Both the position numbers and the translations under genes were made by a program. The notes under the pieces were generated by a model. The model searched no databases and had not been told where the DNA came from. It saw only the letters and a list, made by a program, of their open reading frames with translations. A stretch of 64,000 bases of DNA from Streptomyces gilvus (GTDB lineage: Bacteria > Actinomycetota > Actinomycetes > Streptomycetales > Streptomycetaceae). How positions within the stretch are numbered: position 1 is the stretch's first letter; every line of letters starts with the position of its first letter. Shown here one piece after another: positions 1 to 8,564 of the stretch. The DNA lies in the NCBI RefSeq assembly GCF_022513565.1, contig NZ_JAKWBE010000014.1, positions 161,625 through 225,624 of the forward strand, given 5' to 3'.

Positions 1-541
1 CGGTCATGTCGTCGACCGGGCCGGGCACCAGGAAGCGCAGGGTGTCGACGACGTGGATGAAGTCGTCGAGGATCATCGAGCGCGGTTCCTCCGGCAGCCC
101 GATGCGGTTCTTCTGCATCAGGATCAACTCGCGCGGATGGTCGGCGCACTGGACGTACCCGGGCGCGAACCGCCGGTTGAACCCGACGGCCAGGCTGACG
201 TCGCGCTGCTCGGCGAGCGCCACCAGCCGCTCGGAGTCGGCGAGTTGGTGGGCGAGCGGCTTGTCGACGTATGTCGGCACGCCCGCCTCCAGCAGCCGCG
301 TGACGATCTCCGGGTGCGCCACGGTCGGCGCGTGCACGAAGGCGGCGTCGAGGTCCTGGGCGAGCAGCGCGTCCAGGGTGGCGTGCCGGTGGTCCCGCGG
401 CAGGTGCAGACTGTCGCCGACCCGGTCGAGCGTCGCGGGTGTCCGGGTCTGCAGATGCAGTTCGACCCCGGCCAGCCCGGCGAGGACCGGGAGATAGGCC
501 TTCTGCGCGATGTCACCGAGTCCGATGCAGCCGACCTTCAC
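1..541 (-). CDS. Gfo/Idh/MocA-family oxidoreductase, N-terminal part (C-terminus runs off the window)
   Basis: The leftward reading frame starts with GTG at 541, with AAGGAG eight bases upstream. The first residues read MKVGCIGLGDIAQKAYLP, a Rossmann nucleotide-binding motif. Further on are VPTYVDKPLAH, the EKP-like motif of this family (the Lys is normally catalytic), and a stretch around FNRRFAPGY. About 180 residues are visible of a family usually 300-350 long. Members are NAD(P)-dependent dehydrogenases acting on sugars or related polyols; the substrate cannot be told. The gene is divergent from the DinB-like gene at 700. Confidence 0.85.
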   Translation of the reverse strand, partial: MKVGCIGLGDIAQKAYLPVLAGLAGVELHLQTRTPATLDRVGDSLHLPRDHRHATLDALLAQDLDAAFVHAPTVAHPEIVTRLLEAGVPTYVDKPLAHQLADSERLVALAEQRDVSLAVGFNRRFAPGYVQCADHPRELILMQKNRIGLPEEPRSMILDDFIHVVDTLRFLVPGPVDDMT

Positions 542-699
542 GGGGTGCTCTCCTTAACCGTGGTCCTTCCGGAAGCATACGGCGGGCCGGGGCGCCGCTC
601 CGGGCCCGGTGTCTCGGCGCTGACCATGCCGGCCGACCGCGCCGGGAGCCGTACAGGAATTCGGTGGTGGGTCCACGGGCGTTGGGAAAGGATGCGGCC

Positions 700-1212
700 A
701 TGTCGACCGAACGCCATGATCCCGCGGCCACCGCCGACGAGCGCACCATGCTGGAGGGCTGGCTGGACTACCACCGGCAGACCCTGGCCTGGAAGTGCGA
801 GGGGCTGACCGACGCCCAGCTCAGGACAGCCGCGGTGGAGCCCTCCGAGCTGTCTCTGATGGGGCTGGTGCGGCACATGGCGGAGGTGGAGCGCAGCTGG
901 TTCCGCTCGGTCCTCGCGGGCGAGGACACCGGGCCGATCTATTTCAGCGACGAGGACCCGGACGGGGAGTTCCACCTGACCGAGGCGGACACGTGGGCGG
1001 AGGCGCACGCCACCTGGCAGGCCGAGATCGAGGCCGCCCGGCGCAACGTGGCGGGCTTCGGCCTGGACGACCTCTCCAAGAGCCTGCACCGGCGTACCGG
1101 GGAGCAGTTCAACCTGCGCTGGATCTACACCCACATGATCGAGGAGTACGCCCGGCACAACGGCCACGCCGACCTGATCCGCGAGCGCCTCGACGGCGCC
1201 ACCGGCGAGTGA
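700..1212 (+). CDS. DinB-fold protein (DUF664 / mycothiol-transferase-like)
   Basis: The product has 170 residues. ATG 700 was chosen because a purine-rich GGAAAGGA lies just upstream and the conserved part begins there. It shows the four-helix DinB pattern: MLEGWLDYHRQTLAWKCEGL near the N-terminus, LMGLVRHMAEVERSW with a metal-binding-type His, and WIYTHMIEEYARHNGHADL near the C-terminus with a His pair typical of the fold. Actinobacterial members are often mycothiol- or bacillithiol-dependent transferases or of unknown function. It stands alone, divergent from the oxidoreductase. Confidence 0.8.
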   Translation: MSTERHDPAATADERTMLEGWLDYHRQTLAWKCEGLTDAQLRTAAVEPSELSLMGLVRHMAEVERSWFRSVLAGEDTGPIYFSDEDPDGEFHLTEADTWAEAHATWQAEIEAARRNVAGFGLDDLSKSLHRRTGEQFNLRWIYTHMIEEYARHNGHADLIRERLDGATGE

Positions 1213-1261
1213 CGTCAGCCGGGAGGCCCCCGCGCCCGCCATAAGGGGCGGGAGATCACCC

Positions 1262-1798
1262 GTGCGGGGCATCCTGCGCTCATCCGCTGTCCGCCGGGCC
1301 GCTTCGGACGCCATTGTTGCGCGGGTGCATCGAACGACGACCACCGCAACGCTCCTGGTCACCGTGGCCGTCACGGCCCTGTCCGGCTGTGTGACCGTCC
1401 AGCGCCCGCCCCTGCCCGTGGCACCGGCGGCGGCCCCGTCCCGGCCGCCGGCCCCGCGCCCGGACGGTGAGGGGGAGCCGCAGATCGTGCGGGCGCCGGC
1501 CCGGGAGGCCCTGGAGATGATCGGCCCGTCCCGGAGCGCGGAGCCCAGGACACCGGAACGGCACCGGAATCCGGCACGCGAGCCCGCCCCGGTCGACCGG
1601 CCGGCGGCGCCCCGCTCGCAGCCGCGGCCGGCGCATCCGGGGCCGCGGCACCGGCAACAGCCCGGCATCGAGATCCCCGATGTGACCAGGTCGGTTCCGA
1701 CGGGCCAGGCCGACGTGTGTGCCCTGGGCAAGCGGTACGGCGGCTGGCGGGCGGACAGCCCGGAGTCGGTGATCTGCCGGCAGACGTACGGGCGGTGA
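1262..1798 (+). CDS. Putative secreted lipoprotein, function unknown
   Basis: The product has 178 residues from GTG 1262, with GGGAG upstream. A basic N-terminus is followed by a hydrophobic stretch and a lipobox-like LSGC near residue 42, which suggests export and lipid anchoring. The middle is a Pro/Arg-rich, probably disordered linker of about 100 residues. The last 30 residues (VCALGKRYGGWRADSP and VICRQTYG) look folded, with two Cys that could form a disulphide. I do not recognise a named family. Confidence 0.65.
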   Translation: MRGILRSSAVRRAASDAIVARVHRTTTTATLLVTVAVTALSGCVTVQRPPLPVAPAAAPSRPPAPRPDGEGEPQIVRAPAREALEMIGPSRSAEPRTPERHRNPAREPAPVDRPAAPRSQPRPAHPGPRHRQQPGIEIPDVTRSVPTGQADVCALGKRYGGWRADSPESVICRQTYGR

Positions 1799-1814
1799 CC
1801 CCGGGACGGTGCGC

Positions 1815-2336
1815 TCACGGCCGCTGCCGGGGCGGCCCCCACCAGCCCGTGTCACCGGGACCGTCCTCGGCGAGGCGCAGTTCCAGCCGGGTGATGGCCG
1901 CCCGTACCCCGTCGCCGTAGCTGTCGTGGGCGAGGGTCTCGGCGGCCGTGCGGGCCCGGTGGAGGTGGCTGCGGGCGGCGCCGCCGCGGCCGAGCTTGAC
2001 GTAGTCGGCCGCCAGGTTGAGGTGCAGCGAGGGGTAGAGGGCGCGTACCGCGAGCGCGCTCTCGTGCTCGGCGGACCGTTCGTCGGTCAGTTCCTCCGCC
2101 GCCGTCAACGCCCGCAGGTCCCACGCCAGTTCGTCGGCCGGGTCGTCCTGGGCGTCGGCCAGGTAGTGGGCCAGGGTGCAGCGGTGCAGGGGGTCGCCGT
2201 CCTCGCCGATCTCCGCCCACAGGGCGAGGAAGCGGTCCCGGGCCTCCTCGCGGTCGCCCGCGTGCTGCAGGATCACGACCTGCCCGATCCGTGACATCAC
2301 GGCGTCCGACGCCGTCTGCTCCGGTCCCTTGGCCAC
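1815..2336 (-). CDS. Helical TPR-like protein, function unknown
   Basis: The product has 173 residues. The GTG at 2336 has GGAG six bases upstream and is preferred over the ATG at 2297, which lacks a good site. The sequence is made of amphipathic helix pairs, for example VILQHAGDREEARDRFLALW and SLHLNLAADYVKLGRGGAAR, in the manner of tetratricopeptide repeats. No signal peptide or catalytic motif is seen. It lies downstream of ung on the same strand, separated by a hairpin at 2411-2440, so it probably has its own promoter. Confidence 0.65.
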   Translation of the reverse strand: MAKGPEQTASDAVMSRIGQVVILQHAGDREEARDRFLALWAEIGEDGDPLHRCTLAHYLADAQDDPADELAWDLRALTAAEELTDERSAEHESALAVRALYPSLHLNLAADYVKLGRGGAARSHLHRARTAAETLAHDSYGDGVRAAITRLELRLAEDGPGDTGWWGPPRQRP

Positions 2337-2407
2337 CGCGCACTCCGCCCACTCGTCGGCTGTCCCGGTCGACGCTAACCCCGGGCCCGGGTGATCACGG
2401 GCAGGCG

Positions 2408-2443
2408 GCACCGGGCCGGCTCGACGCGGAACCGGCCCGGCGG
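2408..2443 (-). terminator. Hairpin terminator downstream of ung
   Basis: A perfect 9-bp inverted repeat, CCGGGCCGG (2411-2419) and CCGGCCCGG (2432-2440) with a 12-nt loop, lies 7 bases past the ung stop codon. There is no U tract, as is usual in Streptomyces. Confidence 0.6.
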
Positions 2444-2446
2444 TGC

Positions 2447-3130
2447 TCAGCCCAGGTTCGGGACGGTCCAGTCGATCGGCTCGTGGCCCTGCGCCGCGAC
2501 CGCCTCGTTGATCTGCGTGAACGGGCGCGAGCCGAAGAACTTCTTCGCGGACAGCGGGGAGGGGTGCGCTCCCTTGACCACCGCGTGCCGCCTCTCGTCG
2601 ATCAGCGGCAGCTTCTTCTGCGCGTAGTTGCCCCACAGGACGAAGACCGCCGGGTCGGGCCGCTCGGCCACCGCGCGGATCACCGCGTCGGTGAACTTCT
2701 CCCAGCCCTTGCCCTTGTGCGAGTTGGCCTCGCCGGAGCGGACCGTGAGCACCGCGTTCAGCAGCAGGACGCCCTGTTCGGCCCACGGCATCAGATAGCC
2801 GTTGTCGGGGACGGGGCTGCCCAGCTCCTCGTGCATCTCCTTGTAGATGTTGCGCAGCGACGGCGGGATCCTGACGCCCGGGCGGACCGAGAAGCACAGC
2901 CCGTGGCCCTGGCCCTCGCCGTGGTACGGGTCCTGGCCGAGGACGAGGACCTTCACCTTGTCGTAGGGCGTGGCGTCCAGCGCGGCGAAGACCTCCTCAC
3001 GCGGCGGGTAGACGGGACCGCGCGCCCGCTCCTCCTCGACGAACTCCGTCAGCTCCTTGAAGTAGGGCTGCTGCAGTTCGTCGCCCAGAACCCCGCGCCA
3101 GGACTCGGGCAGCATGGCGATGTCGGTCAC
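2447..3130 (-). CDS. ung: Uracil-DNA glycosylase (family 1)
   Basis: The product has 227 residues, the usual length. It removes uracil from DNA as the first step of base-excision repair. LVLGQDPYHGEGQ carries the water-activating loop (Asp67, His70), and GAHPSPLS near the C-terminus is the DNA-intercalating and catalytic His loop. GLCFSV and LLLNAVLTV are further family signatures. It is transcribed leftward, with the solute-binding lipoprotein gene upstream on the same strand after a gap of about 105 bp. Confidence 0.97.
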   Translation of the reverse strand: MTDIAMLPESWRGVLGDELQQPYFKELTEFVEEERARGPVYPPREEVFAALDATPYDKVKVLVLGQDPYHGEGQGHGLCFSVRPGVRIPPSLRNIYKEMHEELGSPVPDNGYLMPWAEQGVLLLNAVLTVRSGEANSHKGKGWEKFTDAVIRAVAERPDPAVFVLWGNYAQKKLPLIDERRHAVVKGAHPSPLSAKKFFGSRPFTQINEAVAAQGHEPIDWTVPNLG

Positions 3131-3235
3131 GTCAACGTCCTTACGATGTGCGGAAAACGGCGTGCGGTCACTTCCAGGACTCAGAACCTACAGGCGACCA
3201 CTGACATTGACCCGCCGCCGCCCGAAGTACCCCGT

Positions 3236-4819
3236 CTACCAGCTGGTCTTGCGGTACAGCTGCCACATCATCATGATCGTCGACGGGTCCAGCGCCTGCT
3301 CCGCGCCGGAGATGTCGTCGCTGGCGGCGACGTACTGCTTGCCCTGCCACAGCGGCAGCAGCCGGGCGTCGCGGACGAGCACCTGCTGGGCCCTCTCGAA
3401 CTCCTGGACGACGTCGGCGCGGTCGCTCTGCCGCCGGGACTCGGGCAGCAGCCGCCCGGTGATCTCGGGCGCCGGGTAGGGCGTGCCGAGCGCGTTCTGG
3501 TCGCCGACGAAGGGGGCGATGAAGTTGTCCGGGTCGGGGAAGTCGGGGAACCAGCCGCGCCCGAACACCGGGTACTCGCCCTGCTGGTAGCCGGTCACAT
3601 ACGTCTTCCAGGGCCGGCTCCTGAGGGTGACCGTGAACAGGCCCGAGGCCTCCAGCTGGCGCTTGAGCTCGGCGAACTCCAGCCCCGTGGAGGAGCCGTA
3701 GCGGTCGGTGGTGTACCAGAGGGTGAGCGGGACGCGCTGCCCGATGCCCGCGTCGGTGAGGATCCTGCGGGCCTTGCTGACGCTGGGGCTGCCGAAGTCG
3801 TCGAAGAAGTCGGTCGTGTGGCCGGTCAGCCCCTTCGGGACCATGGAGTACAGCGGCTCGACGGTGTCCTTGTAGACCTTGTGCGCGATCGCGCCCCGGT
3901 CGACGATCTGGGCGACGGCCTTGCGGACCGCGAGATTGCCGGCCCAGGGGTCCTTGGGGTTGAACACCAGGTAGTTGATCTCGATGCCGGCGCCCTCGTT
4001 GATGTTGAGCTTGCCGTTCGCGTCGTGCTTCTGCAGATCGACGACGTCGTCGGCGTCCAGTCCGCGGAAGGCGACGTCGAGGGTGCCCTTGCGCAGGTCG
4101 GCGACCATCGGGGCCGACTCGCGGTAGTAGCGGATGGTCACCGCGTCGTTCTTGCGGTCGGCGTAGCCCTTGTAGGTGCCGTTCCGGACGAGTTCGGCCT
4201 TCTTGCCGTCCTCGTACGACTGCAGCGTGTAGGGCCCCGAGCCGTCGACCTTGTCGTCCTTGCGCAGGGCGGCGGCCGGGTACTTCGCGGGGTCCACGAT
4301 GGACATCGCGGGGGTGGCGAGCACGAAGGGGAAGGTCGCGTCGGGCTTGTCGAGGTGGAAGACGACCTCCGTGTCGCCCAGCGCCTGCACGCGGTCGAGG
4401 CTGCCGAGGAGCCCGGCGGGACCGCCGTTGAGGTTGATCTTCCGGATGCGGTCGATGGAGTACTTGACGGCCTGGGCGTCGAGGGCGTGTCCGTCGGAGA
4501 ACTTCAGCCCCTTGCGCAGCTCGCATCGGTACGTCGTGTTCGAACTGTCGGTGAAGCGGCAGTTGTCGGCGGCGTCCGGCTGCGGGGTGGTCGCGCCGAC
4601 GGGGTAGCTGAGCAGCGTCTGGTAGATGTTGCGGAACAGCTCCCACGACTGGTCCCAGGACGCCGCCGGGTCCAGGGTGCTGGGGGCGCTCGTCGTCCCG
4701 ACCGTGATCGGTCCGGTGCTGTCGGAGGAGTCCGACGAGAGGACGCCGCACCCGGCCACCAGGGTCGATAGGGACGCGATGGCCGCCGTTCGCCGCAGGC
4801 CTCGGTTCCGGTTGAACAC
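3236..4819 (-). CDS. ABC transporter solute-binding lipoprotein, family 5 (oligopeptide/dipeptide type)
   Basis: The product has 527 residues from GTG 4819 (GGAG seven bases upstream). The longer frame upstream lacks a ribosome site and runs through the likely promoter. The signal sequence ends in the lipobox LVAGC with Cys24. The mature part follows the DppA/OppA pattern: early TLDPAASWD, then LRKGLKFSDGHALDAQAVKYS, then NYLVFNPKDPWAGNLAVRKA. No permease or ATPase gene is adjacent, so this is an orphan binding protein that must work with a transporter encoded elsewhere, or act as a sensor or scavenger. Peptide is the likeliest ligand class. Confidence 0.9.
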   Translation of the reverse strand: MFNRNRGLRRTAAIASLSTLVAGCGVLSSDSSDSTGPITVGTTSAPSTLDPAASWDQSWELFRNIYQTLLSYPVGATTPQPDAADNCRFTDSSNTTYRCELRKGLKFSDGHALDAQAVKYSIDRIRKINLNGGPAGLLGSLDRVQALGDTEVVFHLDKPDATFPFVLATPAMSIVDPAKYPAAALRKDDKVDGSGPYTLQSYEDGKKAELVRNGTYKGYADRKNDAVTIRYYRESAPMVADLRKGTLDVAFRGLDADDVVDLQKHDANGKLNINEGAGIEINYLVFNPKDPWAGNLAVRKAVAQIVDRGAIAHKVYKDTVEPLYSMVPKGLTGHTTDFFDDFGSPSVSKARRILTDAGIGQRVPLTLWYTTDRYGSSTGLEFAELKRQLEASGLFTVTLRSRPWKTYVTGYQQGEYPVFGRGWFPDFPDPDNFIAPFVGDQNALGTPYPAPEITGRLLPESRRQSDRADVVQEFERAQQVLVRDARLLPLWQGKQYVAASDDISGAEQALDPSTIMMMWQLYRKTSW

Positions 4820-4961
4820 GCGCTCGCTCCTCGATCTGCCGTACCAAGGGTCGGCAGACCATACCGCAGTGTGACGGGAGTTCAACCCGTGTCGCACAGG
4901 GCCCTTGATCAGCATCTTTATGACGACGTTGTCATTTCCCCATGCCTTTCCCGTACGACGA

Positions 4962-4998
4962 CGAGGGCGCCGTTCCCGTCAAGGAAACGGCGCCCTCG
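4962..4998 (-). terminator. Hairpin terminator downstream of the SDR gene
   Basis: A perfect 13-bp stem is formed by CGAGGGCGCCGTT (4962-4974) and its complement (4986-4998) with an 11-nt loop. It lies about 30 bases past the stop codon of the leftward SDR gene and before the solute-binding lipoprotein gene, so it separates two transcription units. Confidence 0.75.
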
Positions 4999-5030
4999 GG
5001 TGCCCGATCGTTACAGTCGCAACGCCTTTG

Positions 5031-5783
5031 TCAGGAGACGCCGGCGTTCAGGAAGATGCCGCCGTCGACCACGAGCGTCTGGCCGGTGACCCAGTCCGAC
5101 TGCTCGGAGGTGAGGAACGCGGCGGCGCCGCCGATGTCGGAGGGCACGCCGAGCCGGGCCAGCGGGTAGGCGGCGGCCGCCTCCGCCTCCCGGCCCTCGT
5201 AGAGGGCCTTGGCGAACTGGGTCTTCACCACGGCCGGGGCGATCGCGTTGACCCGCACCTTCGGCGCGAACTCGTGCGCCAGCTGCTGGGTGAGGTTGAT
5301 CAGCGCGGCCTTGCTGACGCCGTAGGCGGCGATGAAGGGCGAGGGCGCGAGACCGGCGACGGAGGCGATGTTGACGATGGCGCCGCCGTTGTCCTTCTGC
5401 CAGGCGTGCCAGGTCTTCTGGGCGAAGCCGAGCGCGGAGATCACGTTGGTCTCGAAGACCTTGCGGGCCACGTCCAGGTCGAGGTCGGCGATCGGGCCGA
5501 ACACCGGGTTGGTGCCGGCGTTGTTGACCAGGAAGTCGACGCGGCCGAAGGCCTCCATGGTGCGCTCGACGACCTCGGTCTGGTGGTCCAGGTCGTGCGC
5601 CTTGCCGGCGACGCCGATGACCCGGTCGGCACCGAGCTTCTCGACGGCCTCCTTGAGGGCGTCCTCGTTGCGGCCGGTGATGGTCACGCGGTCGCCGCGG
5701 GCGACGAGCGCCTCGGCGACGCCGTAGCCGATGCCGCGGCTGGCGCCGGTGACGACGGCGACCTTGCCGGAGAGTTCAGTCAT
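5031..5783 (-). CDS. SDR-family NAD(P)-dependent oxidoreductase
   Basis: The product has 250 residues. VVTGASRGIG is the nucleotide-binding loop, LVNNAG the structural NAG motif, and VASVAG followed by YGVSK supplies the catalytic Ser, Tyr and Lys. The C-terminus VTGQTLVVDGG is typical of classical SDRs related to FabG. It lies 21 bases after the second SDR gene on the same strand, so the two are probably co-transcribed. The pair suggests successive or alternative reductions in fatty-acid or secondary metabolism; the substrates are unknown. Confidence 0.9.
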   Translation of the reverse strand: MTELSGKVAVVTGASRGIGYGVAEALVARGDRVTITGRNEDALKEAVEKLGADRVIGVAGKAHDLDHQTEVVERTMEAFGRVDFLVNNAGTNPVFGPIADLDLDVARKVFETNVISALGFAQKTWHAWQKDNGGAIVNIASVAGLAPSPFIAAYGVSKAALINLTQQLAHEFAPKVRVNAIAPAVVKTQFAKALYEGREAEAAAAYPLARLGVPSDIGGAAAFLTSEQSDWVTGQTLVVDGGIFLNAGVS

Positions 5784-5804
5784 GTCCGTTACTCCTGGTC
5801 GAAC

Positions 5805-6566
5805 CTAGTCGAGGGGGCCGCCGGCGACGTACAGCACCTGGCCGGAGACGAACCCGGCCGCCTCGCCGGTGAAGAAGGCGATGGCGTTGGCGATGTCGTC
5901 CGGCTCGCCCACGCGCGCGACCGGGATCTGGGTGGCGGCCGCGGCCTTGAAGTCCTCGAAGCCCATGCCGACGCGCTCGGCGGTGGCCTTGGTCATCTCG
6001 GTGGCGATAAAGCCGGGGGCGACGGCGTTGGCGGTGATGCCGAACTTGCCGAGCTCCTTGGCTAGGGTCTTGGTGAAGCCCTGCAGACCGGCCTTGGCGG
6101 CCGAGTAGTTGACCTGGCCCCGGTTGCCGAGCGCCGAGGAGGAGGACAGGTTGACGATCCGGCCGAAGCCCGCGTCGACCATGTGCTTCTGAACGGCCTT
6201 CGACATCAGGAAGGCTCCGCGCAGGTGGACGTTCATGACGGTGTCCCAGTCGGAGACGCTCATCTTGAACAGCAGGTTGTCGCGCAGCACGCCCGCGTTG
6301 TTGACCAGGATCGTCGGTGCGCCCAGCTCCTCGACCACGCGCGCGATCGCGGCTTCGACCTGCGCCTCGTCGGAGACGTCGGCGCCGACCGCGAGCGCCC
6401 TGCCGCCGGCCGCGGTGATCTTCTCCACGGTGTCCTTGCAGGCGGCCTCGTCGAGGTCGATCACGGCGACCGCGCGACCCTCGGCGGCCAGTCGTACGGC
6501 GGTGGCGGCGCCGATGCCGCGCGCCGCGCCGGTGACCACGGCGACCCGCTGCTCAGTGGTGGACAT
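5805..6566 (-). CDS. SDR-family 3-oxoacyl-ACP reductase-like protein
   Basis: The product has 253 residues from ATG 6566, which has GGAG eight bases upstream; the extra 30 codons in frame before it look like leader. Motifs are VVTGAARGIG, LVNNAGVLRD, NLSSSSALGNRGQVNYSAAK (catalytic Ser, Tyr and Lys) and the C-terminal SGQVLYVAGG. The NYSAAKAGL and GFTKTLAKELG stretches are close to FabG. It is the promoter-proximal gene of a two-gene SDR operon. A housekeeping fabG would normally sit with fab genes, so this is probably an accessory paralog. Confidence 0.9.
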   Translation of the reverse strand: MSTTEQRVAVVTGAARGIGAATAVRLAAEGRAVAVIDLDEAACKDTVEKITAAGGRALAVGADVSDEAQVEAAIARVVEELGAPTILVNNAGVLRDNLLFKMSVSDWDTVMNVHLRGAFLMSKAVQKHMVDAGFGRIVNLSSSSALGNRGQVNYSAAKAGLQGFTKTLAKELGKFGITANAVAPGFIATEMTKATAERVGMGFEDFKAAAATQIPVARVGEPDDIANAIAFFTGEAAGFVSGQVLYVAGGPLD

Positions 6567-6691
6567 TGCTGCTTCTCCTCGCCCTTGAGAGAACCCGCGG
6601 CCCGGTGAGCGACCGCTTAGTACCTTCGTCGCACGTGACGCTAGAAGCCATGGCACCCGGTGTCAACGTCACGCGGCTGCGGTGTGATCCA

Positions 6692-7141
6692 TTACCTCAC
6701 CAGCAGGTCGAGCAACCGCTCGGTCTCGGCCGCCGGATCGGTGGTGAGCCCAGTGTGCACCGGCCCGGGCTGCACGACCGTGGAGCGCGGCGCGATGAGC
6801 CAGCGAAAGCGCCGTCCGGCGTCCTCACCGGCGGCCTGCCCCGCCCCCTCTCCCCCGCCGCAGACCCGCTCGACGGCCGCGAGCGCCGCCCGGATCCCGG
6901 CCACGTCGGCCCCCGGGTCCAGGGCCAGCAGCCGCGCCTCGTCGAGATGAGTGCGGGCGCCGACGTACCGCTGGGCGCGGCAGTAGAGCAGCACGCCCGC
7001 GTTGATGCACTCGCCGCGTTCGACGCGGGGCACGACCCGCAGCAGGGCGTACTCGAAGACGTCCCGGTCGTTGGCCTCGCTGCCGCGGATGATGTGCCGC
7101 TCGACCACGGAGCCGGCCATGTGGATGTGGCGCTCGGTCAC
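6692..7141 (-). CDS. DUF3037 protein
   Basis: The product has 149 residues. The GTG at 7141 overlaps the stop codon of the HipA-like gene in a GTGA arrangement, which implies translational coupling. The core FEYALLRVVPRVERGECINA with AGVLLYC is the DUF3037 signature, a small family of unknown biochemistry that repeatedly neighbours HipA-like kinases. No signal peptide or membrane segment is present. Partnership with the kinase is inferred from the coupling. Confidence 0.85.
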   Translation of the reverse strand: MTERHIHMAGSVVERHIIRGSEANDRDVFEYALLRVVPRVERGECINAGVLLYCRAQRYVGARTHLDEARLLALDPGADVAGIRAALAAVERVCGGGEGAGQAAGEDAGRRFRWLIAPRSTVVQPGPVHTGLTTDPAAETERLLDLLVR

Positions 7142-7902
7142 TTGCCCTCCTCGATTCCGGTCACGCGCGTGTGGACGTCGGCGGCGCGGGCGAGCAGCAC
7201 GCGCGCGTAGGCGTGCCGGAGCCCGTCCGGGGTGTCGAAGCCGGGCTCGTCGGCCAGCCAGACGTCCGGGATCTCCGCGGTCACCTCGGCCAGCAGGTCC
7301 TCGGTGACGTGCGGGGCGAGATCGGCGGCGGCGCCCGCGAGGTCGGGGCGGAAGCGGGCGAGGGCGTGGTCGGAGGCGTCGTAGGGGCGGGCGGCCGAGG
7401 CGTCGGCGCCGGGCCAGTTGTGATGCCAGATCATGGTGGCGCCGTGGTCGATGAGCCACAGTTCGCCGTGCCGGACCAGCAGGTTGGGGTTGCGCCAGGA
7501 CCGGTCGACGTTGTTGATCAGGGCGTCGAACCAGAGGACGCGTCCGGCCTCCTCGGGGCTCACCTGGAAGGCGAGCGGGTCGAAGCCGAGGGCGCCGGAG
7601 AGGAAGTCCATGCCGAGGTTGGTGCCGCCGCTCGCCCGCAGCAGGTCCTGCACCTGCTGCTCGGGCTCACCGAGCCCCAGCACCGGATCGAGGCCGATCG
7701 TGACCAGGCGGGGCATCCGGAAGCCCAGCCGGCGGGCGAGTTCCCCGCAGATCACCTCCGCGACGAGCGTCTTGCGGCCCTGACCGGCGCCGGTGAACTT
7801 CATCACGTACGTCCCGAAGTCGTCGGCCTCGACGAGCCCCGGCAGCGAGCCGCCCTCACGCAGGGGCGTGATGAAGCGGGTCGCGATCACTTCCTTGAGC
7901 AT
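7138..7902 (-). CDS. HipA-like kinase-fold protein
   Basis: The product has 254 residues, much shorter than full HipA toxins (about 440), which matches the compact HipA-like family. TYVMKFTGAGQG (residues 31-42) offers a nucleotide-binding Lys and glycine loop. NNVDRSWRNPN (130-140) resembles the catalytic loop, and LIDHG (150-154) the metal-binding Asp region. No HipB-type DNA-binding partner is present; instead the DUF3037 gene overlaps its 3' end. It could phosphorylate a protein target, but this is inference from the fold. Confidence 0.8.
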   Translation of the reverse strand: MLKEVIATRFITPLREGGSLPGLVEADDFGTYVMKFTGAGQGRKTLVAEVICGELARRLGFRMPRLVTIGLDPVLGLGEPEQQVQDLLRASGGTNLGMDFLSGALGFDPLAFQVSPEEAGRVLWFDALINNVDRSWRNPNLLVRHGELWLIDHGATMIWHHNWPGADASAARPYDASDHALARFRPDLAGAAADLAPHVTEDLLAEVTAEIPDVWLADEPGFDTPDGLRHAYARVLLARAADVHTRVTGIEEGK

Positions 7903-8057
7903 CGCCCCAGGTTACTGGCCGACAGCGAACCGACAGCTCTGGTTTACCCCGCCCTGAACTCGAACGCGTTTAGATCTCGACATCGTCTGAACAACCCGTG
8001 CGCGAACGCCGTACCCCTGGACGATCCACAAACCCCACAACGAAGGGAAACGTCAGC

Positions 8058-8564
8058 ATGACGACCAGCGAACCGCTCCAGCCCGTCCCGGCGCCGGCCC
8101 GGCGTACCGTCGTGGCGGCGGTCGGCGCCGCCGGACTGGCCGTCGCGCTGACCGCGTGCGGATCCTCCGACGACAACTCCTCCAGCCCCTCGGACACCCA
8201 GGCCGGCGCGAACGCGAGCACCGGAGCCGGAGCCGGCGGCGACGCGAGCGCGAGCGCCTCCACCGGCTCCGGCGGCGGCACGGCCCTGGCCAAGACCGCC
8301 GACATCCCGGAGGGCGGCGGCAAGATCTTCAAGGACAAGTCCGTGGTGGTCACCCAGCCGGCCTCGGGCACCTTCAAGGCCTTCTCGACCAAGTGCCCGC
8401 ACCAGGGGTGCGCGGTCTCCAGCATCGCCAACGGCGTCATCGTCTGTCCCTGCCACGGCAGCGAGTTCTCGGTGACGGACGGCAGCGTGAAGAAGGGCCC
8501 GGCCACGACCGGTCTCGCGGCCCAGAACGTCACCGTGAGCGGCGACTCGATCACGCTGGCCTGA
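8058..8564 (+). CDS. Secreted Rieske [2Fe-2S] lipoprotein
   Basis: The product has 168 residues from ATG 8058, with AAGGG upstream. The N-terminus has PARRTVVAAVG, a twin-arginine-like motif, and ends at LTACG (Cys34), so export by Tat followed by lipidation is likely. A 50-residue Ser/Ala/Gly linker leads to a Rieske domain with CPHQGC and CPCHGS, the two Cys-His pairs that bind the cluster. It is not next to bc1 or oxygenase genes, so its electron partner is unknown. The gene is convergent with, and overlaps by 14 bp, the isochorismatase-like gene. Confidence 0.92.
   Translation: MTTSEPLQPVPAPARRTVVAAVGAAGLAVALTACGSSDDNSSSPSDTQAGANASTGAGAGGDASASASTGSGGGTALAKTADIPEGGGKIFKDKSVVVTQPASGTFKAFSTKCPHQGCAVSSIANGVIVCPCHGSEFSVTDGSVKKGPATTGLAAQNVTVSGDSITLA

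Noticed and set aside
2291..4771. An 826-codon + strand frame opposite ung and the solute-binding protein
   Set aside because: It crosses two real genes and the gap between them, with composition typical of antisense shadows.
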